Positions 1 to 5,359 are shown, counted from the stretch's first letter. The stretch is DNA of 9,685 nt from Candidatus Omnitrophota bacterium (GCA_016180605.1 JACPAW010000005.1:1-9685); one strand, 5' to 3'. Program-made: numbers and translations. The notes: generated from the letters alone by a model not told the origin.

Positions 1-830
1 AGCCATCCTAGCAGGCGAATCGTCGCGTAGGAAATGTCGAATTCCCACCAGCGTAAGCCGTGCGCTGCGGAGTGCAAGTAGGCGTGGTGGTTGTTGTGCC
101 AGCCTTCCCCGTAAGACAATAAAGCAACCCACCAGTTATTCCGAGAGCCTTCATTGGTGTCAAAAGCTTGGTAGCCCCACAAGTGTGCGGCGGAATTAAC
201 CAGCCATGTGCCATGATAGACGAAGGCGGTCCTGAAGAATAACCCCCAAACCAGCCACGGCAGCCCGCCCAGGGCTAACAGAACCAATCCAAACACCACC
301 GTCTGCACTACGTGCGTCCGGCTGATCCAGAAGTGGATTCGGTCGCGTGCTAGCTCTGGAGCGAACCGCCAGTATTTCGTGGAGCTGTCCAGGAGCTCAT
401 CGTAGGCAAAGAGCCAGAGCATGTGCGCCCACCAGAAACCCCGTGTGGGGCTGTGCGGGTCTTGGGGCCGATCGGAGAAGGCATGGTGGATGCGATGCGT
501 GGCCACCCATTTTCCCGGGCCTCCTTGCAAGGCCAAAGAGCCGCAAAAGGCGATGACGTACTCGAACCACTTAGGGACTTGAAAGCTGCGGTGCGTGAGG
601 AGCCGGTGATAGCCAACGGTAACACCCAGCCCGGTGACTAATTGCAGCCAGAAAAAGACCCAGAAAGCGCTCCACGAAAACGTAAACGGAGCAAAAAGGG
701 CGCCGACGTGGATAATGGTAATGCCCGCGACGATATCCCACTTGATCTTTGTTTTCGTTTTCGGCGCGGCAGCCACGTCTGTGAAGCTAGGTTCTGCCGC
801 CGTATCAGCCGTTAAGGTCTCCGTTGTCAT
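1..830 (-). CDS. Fatty acid (acyl-CoA/acyl-lipid delta-9 type) desaturase, C-terminus beyond window
   Basis: Membrane di-iron desaturase of the stearoyl-CoA/DesC family, expected to put a cis double bond into saturated acyl chains and so adjust membrane fluidity, using O2 and an external electron donor. Reading the minus strand from 830 gives 276 codons without a stop. The three histidine boxes of the family are all present: HRLLTH at residues 75-80, HRIHH at 112-116 and HNNHH at 245-249, plus the extra NSAAH at 212-216. Hydrophobic stretches at about 33-65, 90-103 and 173-200 fit the paired membrane helices. The ATG at 828-830 is chosen because AGGAGG lies at 838-843, 7 nt upstream; a second ATG at 832-834 is out of frame and too close to it. 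Known DesC-like proteins are about 270-320 residues, so only a short tail should be missing. It lies downstream of the sigma-like gene on the same strand but seems to have its own promoter. Substrate (CoA or lipid) and regiospecificity are inferred from family only. Confidence 0.95.
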   Translation of the reverse strand, partial: MTTETLTADTAAEPSFTDVAAAPKTKTKIKWDIVAGITIIHVGALFAPFTFSWSAFWVFFWLQLVTGLGVTVGYHRLLTHRSFQVPKWFEYVIAFCGSLALQGGPGKWVATHRIHHAFSDRPQDPHSPTRGFWWAHMLWLFAYDELLDSSTKYWRFAPELARDRIHFWISRTHVVQTVVFGLVLLALGGLPWLVWGLFFRTAFVYHGTWLVNSAAHLWGYQAFDTNEGSRNNWWVALLSYGEGWHNNHHAYLHSAAHGLRWWEFDISYATIRLLGW

Positions 831-837
831 GCATGTT

Positions 838-890
838 CCTCCTCGGCTATGGTGCACTTGCCCTTATCAGCGTATGATAAGGAGCGTCAA
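838..890 (-). promoter_or_regulatory. Putative desaturase promoter with palindromic operator
   Basis: On the minus strand, TTGACG (885-890, five of six matches to the -35 consensus) is followed after 16 bp by GATAAG (863-868, four of six matches to the -10), placing a start near 856 and a leader of about 25 nt with AGGAGG at 838-843. A perfect inverted repeat, CCTTATCA-GCGTA-TGATAAGG (862-882), covers the -10 and most of the spacer. That is where a repressor would block RNA polymerase. The -35 overlaps the stop codon of the upstream gene. The palindrome could instead form a short RNA hairpin at the end of the upstream transcript, but no T-run follows it. The promoter is a consensus match by eye; the operator role is inference. 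Confidence 0.5.
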
Positions 891-1684
891 TAGCGTTCAA
901 TCTGCCGCAGTAAACAGTAGGCTAGGCGGTTGGTGATGAGTAATTTTAACAGACCCTGGCGCAAAGCGGTTGTTAACTCTTCGGTGGAGCAGCCCAGCAG
1001 TTGGGTGCAGGTTTCTTCGGTATAAAAATGCAGGAAATAAGTCTCGATCGCCTGTGCTTCAGCCAGGGGAAGCTGCCGGATAGCCCCGTAGACCAGATCC
1101 TGATGAAATTGGTTTAAGAATTGATAAGGAATGCAACGCAGGTAGCTATAAGGCGTCAACAGTCGCTGGCGAGAATCCCTTGGGATGGACAACTGCTGAT
1201 AGGCTTCAGAGATGCGCAGCCAAAAGCGACCCCGCAACCACTCTGAAAAAGAACTTTCAAGGGGTCGTTGCGCGAATTCCAGAACACAGCTGCGGAACAT
1301 GGCATGAACCATGCGCGAGTAATCTTTATCCGTGAATGCCCGGTAGTCTCCCCGCGCTCCTATTTTTTGGGAAGGAACCCGGGGTATGAAACGGCAGCCT
1401 TCGGTAGAAAGCAGATAATCCCAGCAAGCCACGGACCAAGAGAACAAAGGCTGAAATTCGAGGACCAGCTCTTGGTATTCGGAGCCTAAAACGCCCTCAG
1501 GATTTTCGTTGTGGCGTCGAAAGATAAAAGAAATCAATCCTTCGACGTTAGAGAGCTTGCCGCGCACAAGAGCAACCAGTGGCGGCTGCTCGAAAACCTG
1601 TGGCAGGGCGATCTCTAATGCCGGTTCTTCCTGGACATATACGAGCGTTTGGGGCGAATCTAGGTCGTTAGCCAGCTCCAACAT
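887..1684 (-). CDS. Hypothetical protein with weak sigma-70-like regions 2 and 4
   Basis: I do not recognise this 265-residue protein with certainty. It has no signal peptide or membrane segment, so it is probably cytosolic. Residues about 120-163 contain an amphipathic stretch with FSEWLRGRFWLRI that resembles region 2 of small sigma factors. Residues about 198-250 run AIRQLPLAEAQAIE, then YTEETCTQLLGCSTEELTTA, then LRQGLLKLL, which follows the pattern of sigma region 4 (LP...E...L, helix-turn-helix, R..L.KL). The first 110 residues match nothing I know. The start ATG at 1682-1684 has no clear Shine-Dalgarno sequence. TTGATA at 1715-1720 (minus strand) could be a -35, but the -10 is poor. 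It is transcribed away from the membrane-protein gene, 51 bp apart, and towards the desaturase, which starts 56 bp after its stop. It could be a divergent sigma/anti-sigma-type regulator or an unrelated helical protein. Confidence 0.6.
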   Translation of the reverse strand: MLELANDLDSPQTLVYVQEEPALEIALPQVFEQPPLVALVRGKLSNVEGLISFIFRRHNENPEGVLGSEYQELVLEFQPLFSWSVACWDYLLSTEGCRFIPRVPSQKIGARGDYRAFTDKDYSRMVHAMFRSCVLEFAQRPLESSFSEWLRGRFWLRISEAYQQLSIPRDSRQRLLTPYSYLRCIPYQFLNQFHQDLVYGAIRQLPLAEAQAIETYFLHFYTEETCTQLLGCSTEELTTALRQGLLKLLITNRLAYCLLRQIERY

Positions 1685-1735
1685 AGTAACAATAGTCTAA
1701 CATACCGCACAAAATATCAACAAGGATAAACTCTC

Positions 1736-2347
1736 ATGGGTGGATTGACGGTAGGCACGCTGTTGATCGTGATCCTGGCGTTGGCGGCAATAGTCAGTGT
1801 ATTGCAGCCAAAAGTGCCTTTGGGGGCTCGTCTGAAACGCATTCTGGTGGCGACCGTGCTTGCGGCAGCGAGCGTTTTTCTCGGAGTAACAGCGTTCTTA
1901 CTGACTGCTTTTCATGCGTTTACGAATGAGACCCTGGTGGCCCAAGTGACGACTCGCCGCATTTCCCCGGAGGAATTTGAATTAAGCTACACCCCAGCAC
2001 CCGCTAGTGCCACCCGGCTGATGCGGCTTCGCGGCGATCAATGGTCGATTGGCGGCGGGATCGTCAAGTGGCATCCATGGCTGACGATTCTGGGTCTTCA
2101 CAGCTATCACAAACCCCTTCGGATCAGCGGCCGTTTTTCCGACATCGCACGCGAGATAGCCCAGCCTCCCTCCGTTTATGCGCTGGTACCCGAAGTCGAT
2201 CGATTCTGGGAGGCCTTGTATTGGATGGATCCGTACCTGCCATTTGTGGATGCGGTGTACGGGAGTGCCGTCTATGCGTACGCAGAGCCCAGGATAGTCG
2301 AAGTGTATGCCACGCCAACGGGCTACCTCATCCGCCGTAAGAAATAG
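1736..2347 (+). CDS. Two-helix membrane-anchored protein of unknown function
   Basis: A 203-residue protein with two strongly hydrophobic segments, about residues 4-23 and 36-60, joined by a short loop rich in positive charge (LQPKVPLGARLKR). A polar domain of about 140 residues follows. Topology is probably two membrane helices with the rest on one face of the inner membrane. The C-terminal domain contains LRGDQWSIGGGIVKWHPW (about 98-115), an SGRF segment, and VDAVYGSAVYAY. This pattern recalls small proteobacterial proteins often labelled 'cation/multidrug efflux pump' or 'multidrug transporter', although nothing in it looks like a transporter. The start is supported by AAGGAT at 1722-1727, 8 nt before the ATG. 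It is divergent from the sigma-like gene, and 157 bp of repeat-rich DNA follow it. Membrane location is well supported; function is unknown. Confidence 0.8.
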   Translation: MGGLTVGTLLIVILALAAIVSVLQPKVPLGARLKRILVATVLAAASVFLGVTAFLLTAFHAFTNETLVAQVTTRRISPEEFELSYTPAPASATRLMRLRGDQWSIGGGIVKWHPWLTILGLHSYHKPLRISGRFSDIAREIAQPPSVYALVPEVDRFWEALYWMDPYLPFVDAVYGSAVYAYAEPRIVEVYATPTGYLIRRKK

Positions 2348-2354
2348 TGGCTCC

Positions 2355-2447
2355 ACAGCAATCTGCTCGTCAGCAGTAAGCTGAAAAACCTTTCCTTTTT
2401 ATTTTATACTGATTGCTGACGAGCTGAAGAGCTGACGAGCTGAATAC
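2355..2447. repeat. Inverted pair of GCTGA-type short-period repeats with AT-rich centre
   Basis: Four consecutive 8-bp units, GCTGACGA, GCTGAAGA, GCTGACGA and GCTGAATA, occupy 2415-2446. A reversed partner lies upstream: GCTCGTCAGCA at 2365-2375 is the exact reverse complement of TGCTGACGAGC at 2414-2424. Between the arms is a T-rich stretch (about 2391-2409). The whole could form a long stem with an AT-rich loop. A smaller hairpin TCAGC-AGTAA-GCTGA (2370-2384) followed by As and then T-rich sequence may help end transcription of the membrane-protein gene, though its stem is only 5 bp. The arrangement resembles the pair at 4763-4853. Confidence 0.7.
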
Positions 2448-2456
2448 TGAGGAGGC

Positions 2457-2485
2457 TTGAGTTGATCAGAGCCCTGCGATACAAT
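2457..2485 (+). promoter_or_regulatory. Putative promoter of the RAM-domain/ferredoxin operon
   Basis: TTGAGT (2457-2462, four of six matches) and TACAAT (2480-2485, five of six) are separated by exactly 17 bp. The predicted start near 2492 leaves only about 13 nt of leader, just enough for GGAGG at 2494-2498. The promoter begins directly after the repeat array. Consensus match by eye; not tested. Confidence 0.55.
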
Positions 2486-2504
2486 ACGGCCTTGGAGGTG
2501 TCCT

Positions 2505-2729
2505 ATGCCTAAAGCATTCATCATGGTCGATGTGGTTCCCGGGCGCGAAGTGGAAGTTCAGCAGTCCATTTCGAAGTTAGCCGGGATTAAAATGGCCTAC
2601 CAGGTTACCGGTGAGCATGACATTATTGCTTTCGTGGACGCCGAGCCCTATGAGGAATTTGCCGGGATTCTGGCTACGATCCGTCGATTGAATGGCGTGC
2701 GTGATACGGACTCGCACTTGGTATTGTGA
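2505..2729 (+). CDS. Stand-alone Lrp/AsnC ligand-binding (RAM) domain protein
   Basis: A 74-residue protein that is essentially one RAM domain, the alpha/beta ligand-binding half of Lrp/AsnC regulators, without the DNA-binding half. MPKAFIMVDVVPGRE (1-15) is the first strand and turn, then a helix, VTGEHDIIAFVDA (34-46) is the typical central signature, and GVRDTDSHLVL (64-74) is the last strand. Such domains form dimers and higher oligomers and bind amino acids in the family; here the ligand is unknown. GGAGG at 2494-2498, 6 nt before the ATG, supports the start. The ferredoxin start codon follows 20 nt after its stop and has its own strong ribosome binding site, so the two should share one mRNA. 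With no helix-turn-helix it is unlikely to bind DNA alone; it may act as a small-molecule sensor or partner. Confidence 0.9.
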   Translation: MPKAFIMVDVVPGREVEVQQSISKLAGIKMAYQVTGEHDIIAFVDAEPYEEFAGILATIRRLNGVRDTDSHLVL

Positions 2730-2749
2730 AGCCTAAGAAGGAGGATCGG

Positions 2750-3064
2750 ATGTCTTATGTGATTACCGAGAAATGTTTGGGAGAACGATATGCCGTGTGT
2801 GCTACCGTTTGTCCTGTTGAATGCATCCACCCCGGCGATTATAAAGGACAGGAGTTTATGATTATTGACCCAGAGGTCTGCATCAACTGCGGGTTATGCC
2901 TGCCAGAATGTCCGGTTGGGGCCATCGTCGCTTCCGAGGATGAGGATAAGGCCTACGCCCAAATCAATAAAGAACTGACCCCCTCCTTCAAGAATAATCC
3001 GCCCGCTCCTGAGAGGCCCAAGAACGACCCCCCCAAGCGTCCTGGCAATAAACTGGTGAATTAA
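2750..3064 (+). CDS. 7Fe-8S type ferredoxin with proline/lysine-rich tail
   Basis: A small soluble electron carrier of 104 residues. Cysteines lie at 9, 17, 21, 25, 44, 47, 50 and 54. The first group is C-x7-C-x3-C-P-x2-C, with the usual second cysteine missing, as in Thermus-type seven-iron ferredoxins. The second group is the full C-x2-C-x2-C-x3-CP. This predicts one [3Fe-4S] and one [4Fe-4S] cluster. After about residue 85 the chain becomes a probably disordered tail rich in P, K and N (PPAPERPKNDPPKRPG), longer than in compact bacterial ferredoxins. ATG at 2750 is chosen over the in-frame GTG at 2726, which overlaps the end of the previous gene, because AGGAGG (2739-2744) sits 5 nt upstream. 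It is co-transcribed with the RAM-domain gene and ends at a strong terminator. The redox partner is not visible here. Confidence 0.93.
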   Translation: MSYVITEKCLGERYAVCATVCPVECIHPGDYKGQEFMIIDPEVCINCGLCLPECPVGAIVASEDEDKAYAQINKELTPSFKNNPPAPERPKNDPPKRPGNKLVN

Positions 3065-3085
3065 TCCAAAATTCAAAATCCAAAA
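3065..3085. repeat. Three tandem 7-bp units, T(C/T)CAAAA
   Basis: TCCAAAA, TTCAAAA and TCCAAAA follow each other exactly from 3065 to 3085, directly after the ferredoxin stop codon. The As of the last unit also form the lower part of the terminator stem, and on the minus strand the units supply the T-rich tail for elp3 transcripts. Period seven is shared with the arrays near elp3, although the sequence differs. Confidence 0.6.
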
Positions 3086-3126
3086 TGCCCTCTGCTAGCA
3101 AATTTCGGCAGAGGGCGTTTTGCTTT
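3081..3126. terminator. Bidirectional intrinsic terminator between ferredoxin gene and elp3
   Basis: A 15-bp stem is formed by 3081-3095 and 3108-3122, with GCCCTCTGC/GCAGAGGGC at its core, one G-T wobble, and a 12-nt loop (3096-3107). On the plus strand it ends in GTTTTGCTTT; on the minus strand it ends in a T-rich run from the 7-bp repeats. It lies between two genes that converge (stops at 3064 and 3143), so it can end both transcripts. Confidence 0.92.
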
Positions 3127-3142
3127 ATAGGCGGCGTTTGGC

Positions 3143-4759
3143 TCAAAGAGACTTAATCATATACGTTTGTTCTAATTCATAACCCAGGCGGCGGTAATAT
3201 TCGCGTGCTCCCACGCCTGAGATGACGGCCAGGCGCTGGAATGCCTGCTGCCGGGCAATCCGCTGCGCCTCTTCAAGCAGACGCTGTCCGAATCCTTGGT
3301 GTTGGACGGCATCCTTGCGGTGATGTGAGAGGGGGACATGGGGTCCGTACGTGTGCAATTCGCGCACCAATGCCGCTTCAGAGATACCATGAAGCGATCC
3401 AGAAAGCTCTTGTCTTTGCCCAGCAGAGGGAAGGCGCAGACGCAATAGTGCCGCCAAATCATGCGCTTTATTTTCAAAGCTCAAAAAGATTTCCCGGCCT
3501 CCAGAAGCGTCATAATCCCGGCGGTTTAACTCAAACGGACCCGCATGGCCTTGGCGTACCTGGCGGCAACGAATGCACTGGCATGTCAGCCCTCTTAAGC
3601 GCATGCGCCGAATGACTTCCTCGCGCAGGTTTGTCAAAACGCAGCCAGCCAAAATGGACGGGGAGGGAATATCCCGAATCACTCTTTCGATGCGCACATA
3701 AGGAGGAACCAGCTGTTTGATGTCCATTAAGAGTTCAATGAGGGTTTCATCATCATAAGGAACGTAGTGTCCACTTTTCCACCAGCCGTACAGCTCGGCA
3801 CTTTCAATGACCACACAGGGGTACAGTTTCAAAGCATCCGGCCGATAAGCCGGATCGGAAAAAAGCATCCGCGCACTTTCTAAGTCGCTTTGCGGTGTGG
3901 CCCCTGGCAGGTTGGGCATCAGATGATAAGCGACTTTGAATCCCGCATCTTTTAAAAGACGGGTGGCGGTTCGAATCTCAGCGGTGGTATGGTCGCGGAC
4001 GATGCGATGGAGGACCGCTTCCTCCAGGCTTTGAACCCCAAGCTCGACCCGTGTTACGCCAAGCCACCGCAAGCGAGAGATCTCCTCTGCGCTGACATAA
4101 TCCGGCCGCGTTTCAATCGTTACCCCAATCATGCGGCATTGCGCCGTCTCATTCTGTTGCTGTACTTCTTCGAGCGATTTCTCCTTCTGTATGCTGTGTG
4201 CTGTATGCTGTGTGCTGAATTCGTTAGCTGCCTCAAAGCAGCGTTGAATGAAGTTTTCCTGATAGGCTTCAGGGTAGAAAGACCACGTGCCGCCCTTGAT
4301 GATGAGCTCGATCTTATCCACCGGATGTCCGGTTTCATACAGCGCTTGGAGACGGTCTTGCACTTGTCGATAAGGATCGTAGTCATTGCGAACCGCCCGG
4401 CGTACCGCCGGTTCATTAGTCAGGTAGCTCTTCGGGGCCCGAACTTCGGTGGGGCAATACACGCAGCGTCCCGGGCAGGCGTAGGGTTGGGTCAGTACCG
4501 TGACAGTGGCAATTCCGGATTCGGAGCGGATTTGATTAAGGCGAAGGATTTTTTCCAAACGATCATCCGCATTTCTTTGGCCTTCATGCAATTGCTGTCG
4601 ATATCGAGCCAACAGAGCGTCATTTCGGACAAAAGGCAGGCCTCTTCTGGCAGAGACCATGCCTTTTAATTTCCTTAAAGCTGCCACATCGGGCGGCAGC
4701 TTTAGGCTAATCTCATCGAGCAATTCATCGACGATGTCCATGGAGGGATAGTGTATCAT
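3143..4759 (-). CDS. elp3: Elp3-type tRNA wobble-uridine modification radical SAM/acetyltransferase enzyme
   Basis: Bacterial Elp3 (538 residues from this start), which uses S-adenosylmethionine radical chemistry and acetyl-CoA to begin carboxymethyl-type modification of U34 in tRNA; bacteria lack the other Elongator subunits. The radical SAM cluster motif C-x3-C-x2-C is at C95, C99, C102, followed by NEPAVRRA (115-122), IIKGGTW, NETAQCRMIGVTIETRPD and GVQSLEE (241-247). A CQCIRC cysteine group lies at 393-398, near the domain boundary. The C-terminal GNAT domain has QHQGFGQRLLEEA (486-498) for acetyl-CoA and SGVGAREYYRRLGYE (514-528). Residues 182-191 (STQHTAHSIQ) are an insertion encoded by a tandem repeat. 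Starts: ATG at 4759 is taken, but ATG at 4741 is also possible (MDIVDELLDEI, 532 residues), and a GTG at 4774 lies inside repeats. None has a clear Shine-Dalgarno sequence. Convergent with the ferredoxin gene. Confidence 0.95.
   Translation of the reverse strand: MIHYPSMDIVDELLDEISLKLPPDVAALRKLKGMVSARRGLPFVRNDALLARYRQQLHEGQRNADDRLEKILRLNQIRSESGIATVTVLTQPYACPGRCVYCPTEVRAPKSYLTNEPAVRRAVRNDYDPYRQVQDRLQALYETGHPVDKIELIIKGGTWSFYPEAYQENFIQRCFEAANEFSTQHTAHSIQKEKSLEEVQQQNETAQCRMIGVTIETRPDYVSAEEISRLRWLGVTRVELGVQSLEEAVLHRIVRDHTTAEIRTATRLLKDAGFKVAYHLMPNLPGATPQSDLESARMLFSDPAYRPDALKLYPCVVIESAELYGWWKSGHYVPYDDETLIELLMDIKQLVPPYVRIERVIRDIPSPSILAGCVLTNLREEVIRRMRLRGLTCQCIRCRQVRQGHAGPFELNRRDYDASGGREIFLSFENKAHDLAALLRLRLPSAGQRQELSGSLHGISEAALVRELHTYGPHVPLSHHRKDAVQHQGFGQRLLEEAQRIARQQAFQRLAVISGVGAREYYRRLGYELEQTYMIKSL
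4187..4217. repeat. Tandem 14-bp (2 x 7 bp) repeat inside elp3
   Basis: CTGTATGCTGTGTG occurs twice without a mismatch (4187-4200 and 4201-4214), followed by CTG. Each unit is itself two similar heptamers, CTGTATG and CTGTGTG. On the coding strand it reads AGCACACAGCATACAG, the same family as the array at 4763-4797. Its 30 bp from 4187 to 4216 are codons 182-191 of elp3. Confidence 0.85.
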
Positions 4760-4762
4760 ACA

Positions 4763-4853
4763 AGCACTCAGCACTCAGCACTCAGCACACAGCAATCAGA
4801 AAAATAGAACGTTGAATCGACTCTTCTGTGTGCTGTTTGCTGGATACTATGTG
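4763..4853. repeat. Facing arrays of 7-bp repeats between elp3 and the GNAT leader
   Basis: Five heptamers follow one another at 4763-4797: AGCACTC three times, AGCACAC, AGCAATC. On the other side of a 28-bp spacer, reversed and more degenerate heptamers run from 4826 to 4853: CTGTGTG, CTGTTTG, CTGGATA, CTATGTG. CAGCACACAG (4783-4792) is the exact reverse complement of CTGTGTGCTG (4826-4835). The arrays cover the upstream side of elp3, including any promoter it has; I see no convincing minus-strand promoter motif here. Confidence 0.8.
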
Positions 4854-4866
4854 CTTAAGGACGTTC

Positions 4867-4894
4867 TTGTTTGCTCATTCCATGCTGCTATAAT
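4867..4894 (+). promoter_or_regulatory. Extended -10 promoter for the GNAT-def transcript
   Basis: TATAAT at 4889-4894 is a perfect -10 hexamer, preceded by TGC to give the extended -10 form TGCTATAAT. TTGTTT (4867-4872) is a partial -35 at 16 bp. The expected transcription start is about 4901, only a few bases before the first strand of the closing helix of the predicted RNA structure. This is the best promoter match in the window. Confidence 0.75.
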
Positions 4895-4900
4895 AACTGA

Positions 4901-5061
4901 GCCATGGTCCCCCCACCTGATGCTGGCGGTGTCTTTTCCAGAACGAACGGATTTCCTGTGCGGCTTGGCGGAAAGACACCGCCATGGCCGCTTACATATT
5001 ACTACGATACTTGTGCGGCCACGGCCCCGCTATTCGGCGGGGCCTGCAGCAGGTGGGGGGA
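4901..5061 (+). ncRNA. Candidate structured leader RNA: four-way junction that hides the GNAT ribosome binding site
   Basis: Four helices pair without overlap. P1 joins 4908-4919 to 5050-5061 (12 bp, TCCCCCCACCTG with CAGGTGGGGGGA), and 3 more pairs, TGC/GCA (4921-4923 with 5046-5048), extend it inward. P2 joins 4925-4938 to 4970-4983 (14 bp with one G-U). P3 joins 4985-4991 to 5015-5021 (7 bp). P4 joins 5023-5030 to 5037-5044 (8 bp, loop TATTCG). Only single bases separate P2, P3 and P4. The 3' strand of P1 contains the AGGTGGGGGG ribosome binding site and the A of the GNAT start codon, so the folded form should block translation. No T-run follows, which favours a cis-acting leader over a free small RNA. 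I found no match to the conserved cores of riboswitch classes, SRP RNA, 6S RNA or T-boxes that I can recall. The pairing is read directly; function is inference. Confidence 0.6.
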
Positions 5062-5357
5062 TGGAACCTATTGAAGTCAAGCATGATGAACCGAACCACC
5101 GCTTTGTCGTCACTCTTTCGGGTGAAGAAGCGCACCTTCTTTACCGGCGCAGCGGCTCTTGCATGGATTTCTACCGGACATACGTTCCTGAGTCCTTTCG
5201 GGGCCGCGGCATTGCAGAAAAACTCTGCAAGACCGCTTTCGAATATGCCAAAGCGAATCACTTTACGGTGATTCCCACCTGCTCCTATATCTCCGGTGCT
5301 TACTTGAAGCGTCATCCGGAATACCGAGTTCTAATTCAATCCGGCGAGGTTGCCTGA
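5061..5357 (+). CDS. Small GNAT-like acetyltransferase (YjdJ/COG2388 type)
   Basis: A 98-residue protein of the short N-acetyltransferase-like family (GNAT fold reduced to the acetyl-CoA core; Acetyltransf_CG type). The signature TYVPESFRGRGIAEKL is at 40-55, the acetyl-CoA loop being RGRG. It is followed by a helix AFEYAKAN and by VIPTCSYISGAYLKRHPEY (70-88), including the conserved cysteine C74. Family members are about 90-100 residues, so it looks complete. The reading frame is open upstream to 4812, but that part passes through the repeats, promoter and hairpins and is not coding in my view; the ATG at 5061 follows AGGTGGGGGG. Its stop (5355-5357) is 2 nt before the def start, implying coupled translation. 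The acetyl acceptor is unknown. Expression is probably controlled by the leader structure that holds its start site. Confidence 0.9.
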   Translation: MEPIEVKHDEPNHRFVVTLSGEEAHLLYRRSGSCMDFYRTYVPESFRGRGIAEKLCKTAFEYAKANHFTVIPTCSYISGAYLKRHPEYRVLIQSGEVA

Positions 5358-5359
5358 AC

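Noticed and set aside
423..641. Plus-strand open frames opposite the desaturase
   Set aside because: The minus strand encodes all three histidine boxes there, so the plus-strand frames are shadows.
3989..4669. A 226-codon open frame on the plus strand
   Set aside because: It is wholly antisense to elp3, whose domains are intact; its translation has no recognisable pattern and includes the repeat as a leucine/cysteine-rich run.
4763..4853. CRISPR array
   Set aside because: The units are 7 bp and directly joined, with no spacers of 25-40 bp and no cas genes.
4812..5060. N-terminal extension of the GNAT frame
   Set aside because: It passes through the heptamer array, the consensus promoter and the RNA stems, lacks a ribosome binding site, and family members start near 5061.
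4901..5061. Retron-type RNA, integron attC site or hammerhead ribozyme
   Set aside because: No reverse transcriptase or integrase gene is near, no attC core site is visible, and although CTGATG occurs at 4917-4922 the following core residues of a hammerhead are absent.
4904..5074. A 56-codon frame starting MVPPPDAGGVFSR, possible leader peptide
   Set aside because: Its ATG lies about 3 nt from the predicted transcript start with no ribosome binding site, and the paired stems explain the sequence better. It overlaps the GNAT start, so a leader-peptide role is not fully excluded.
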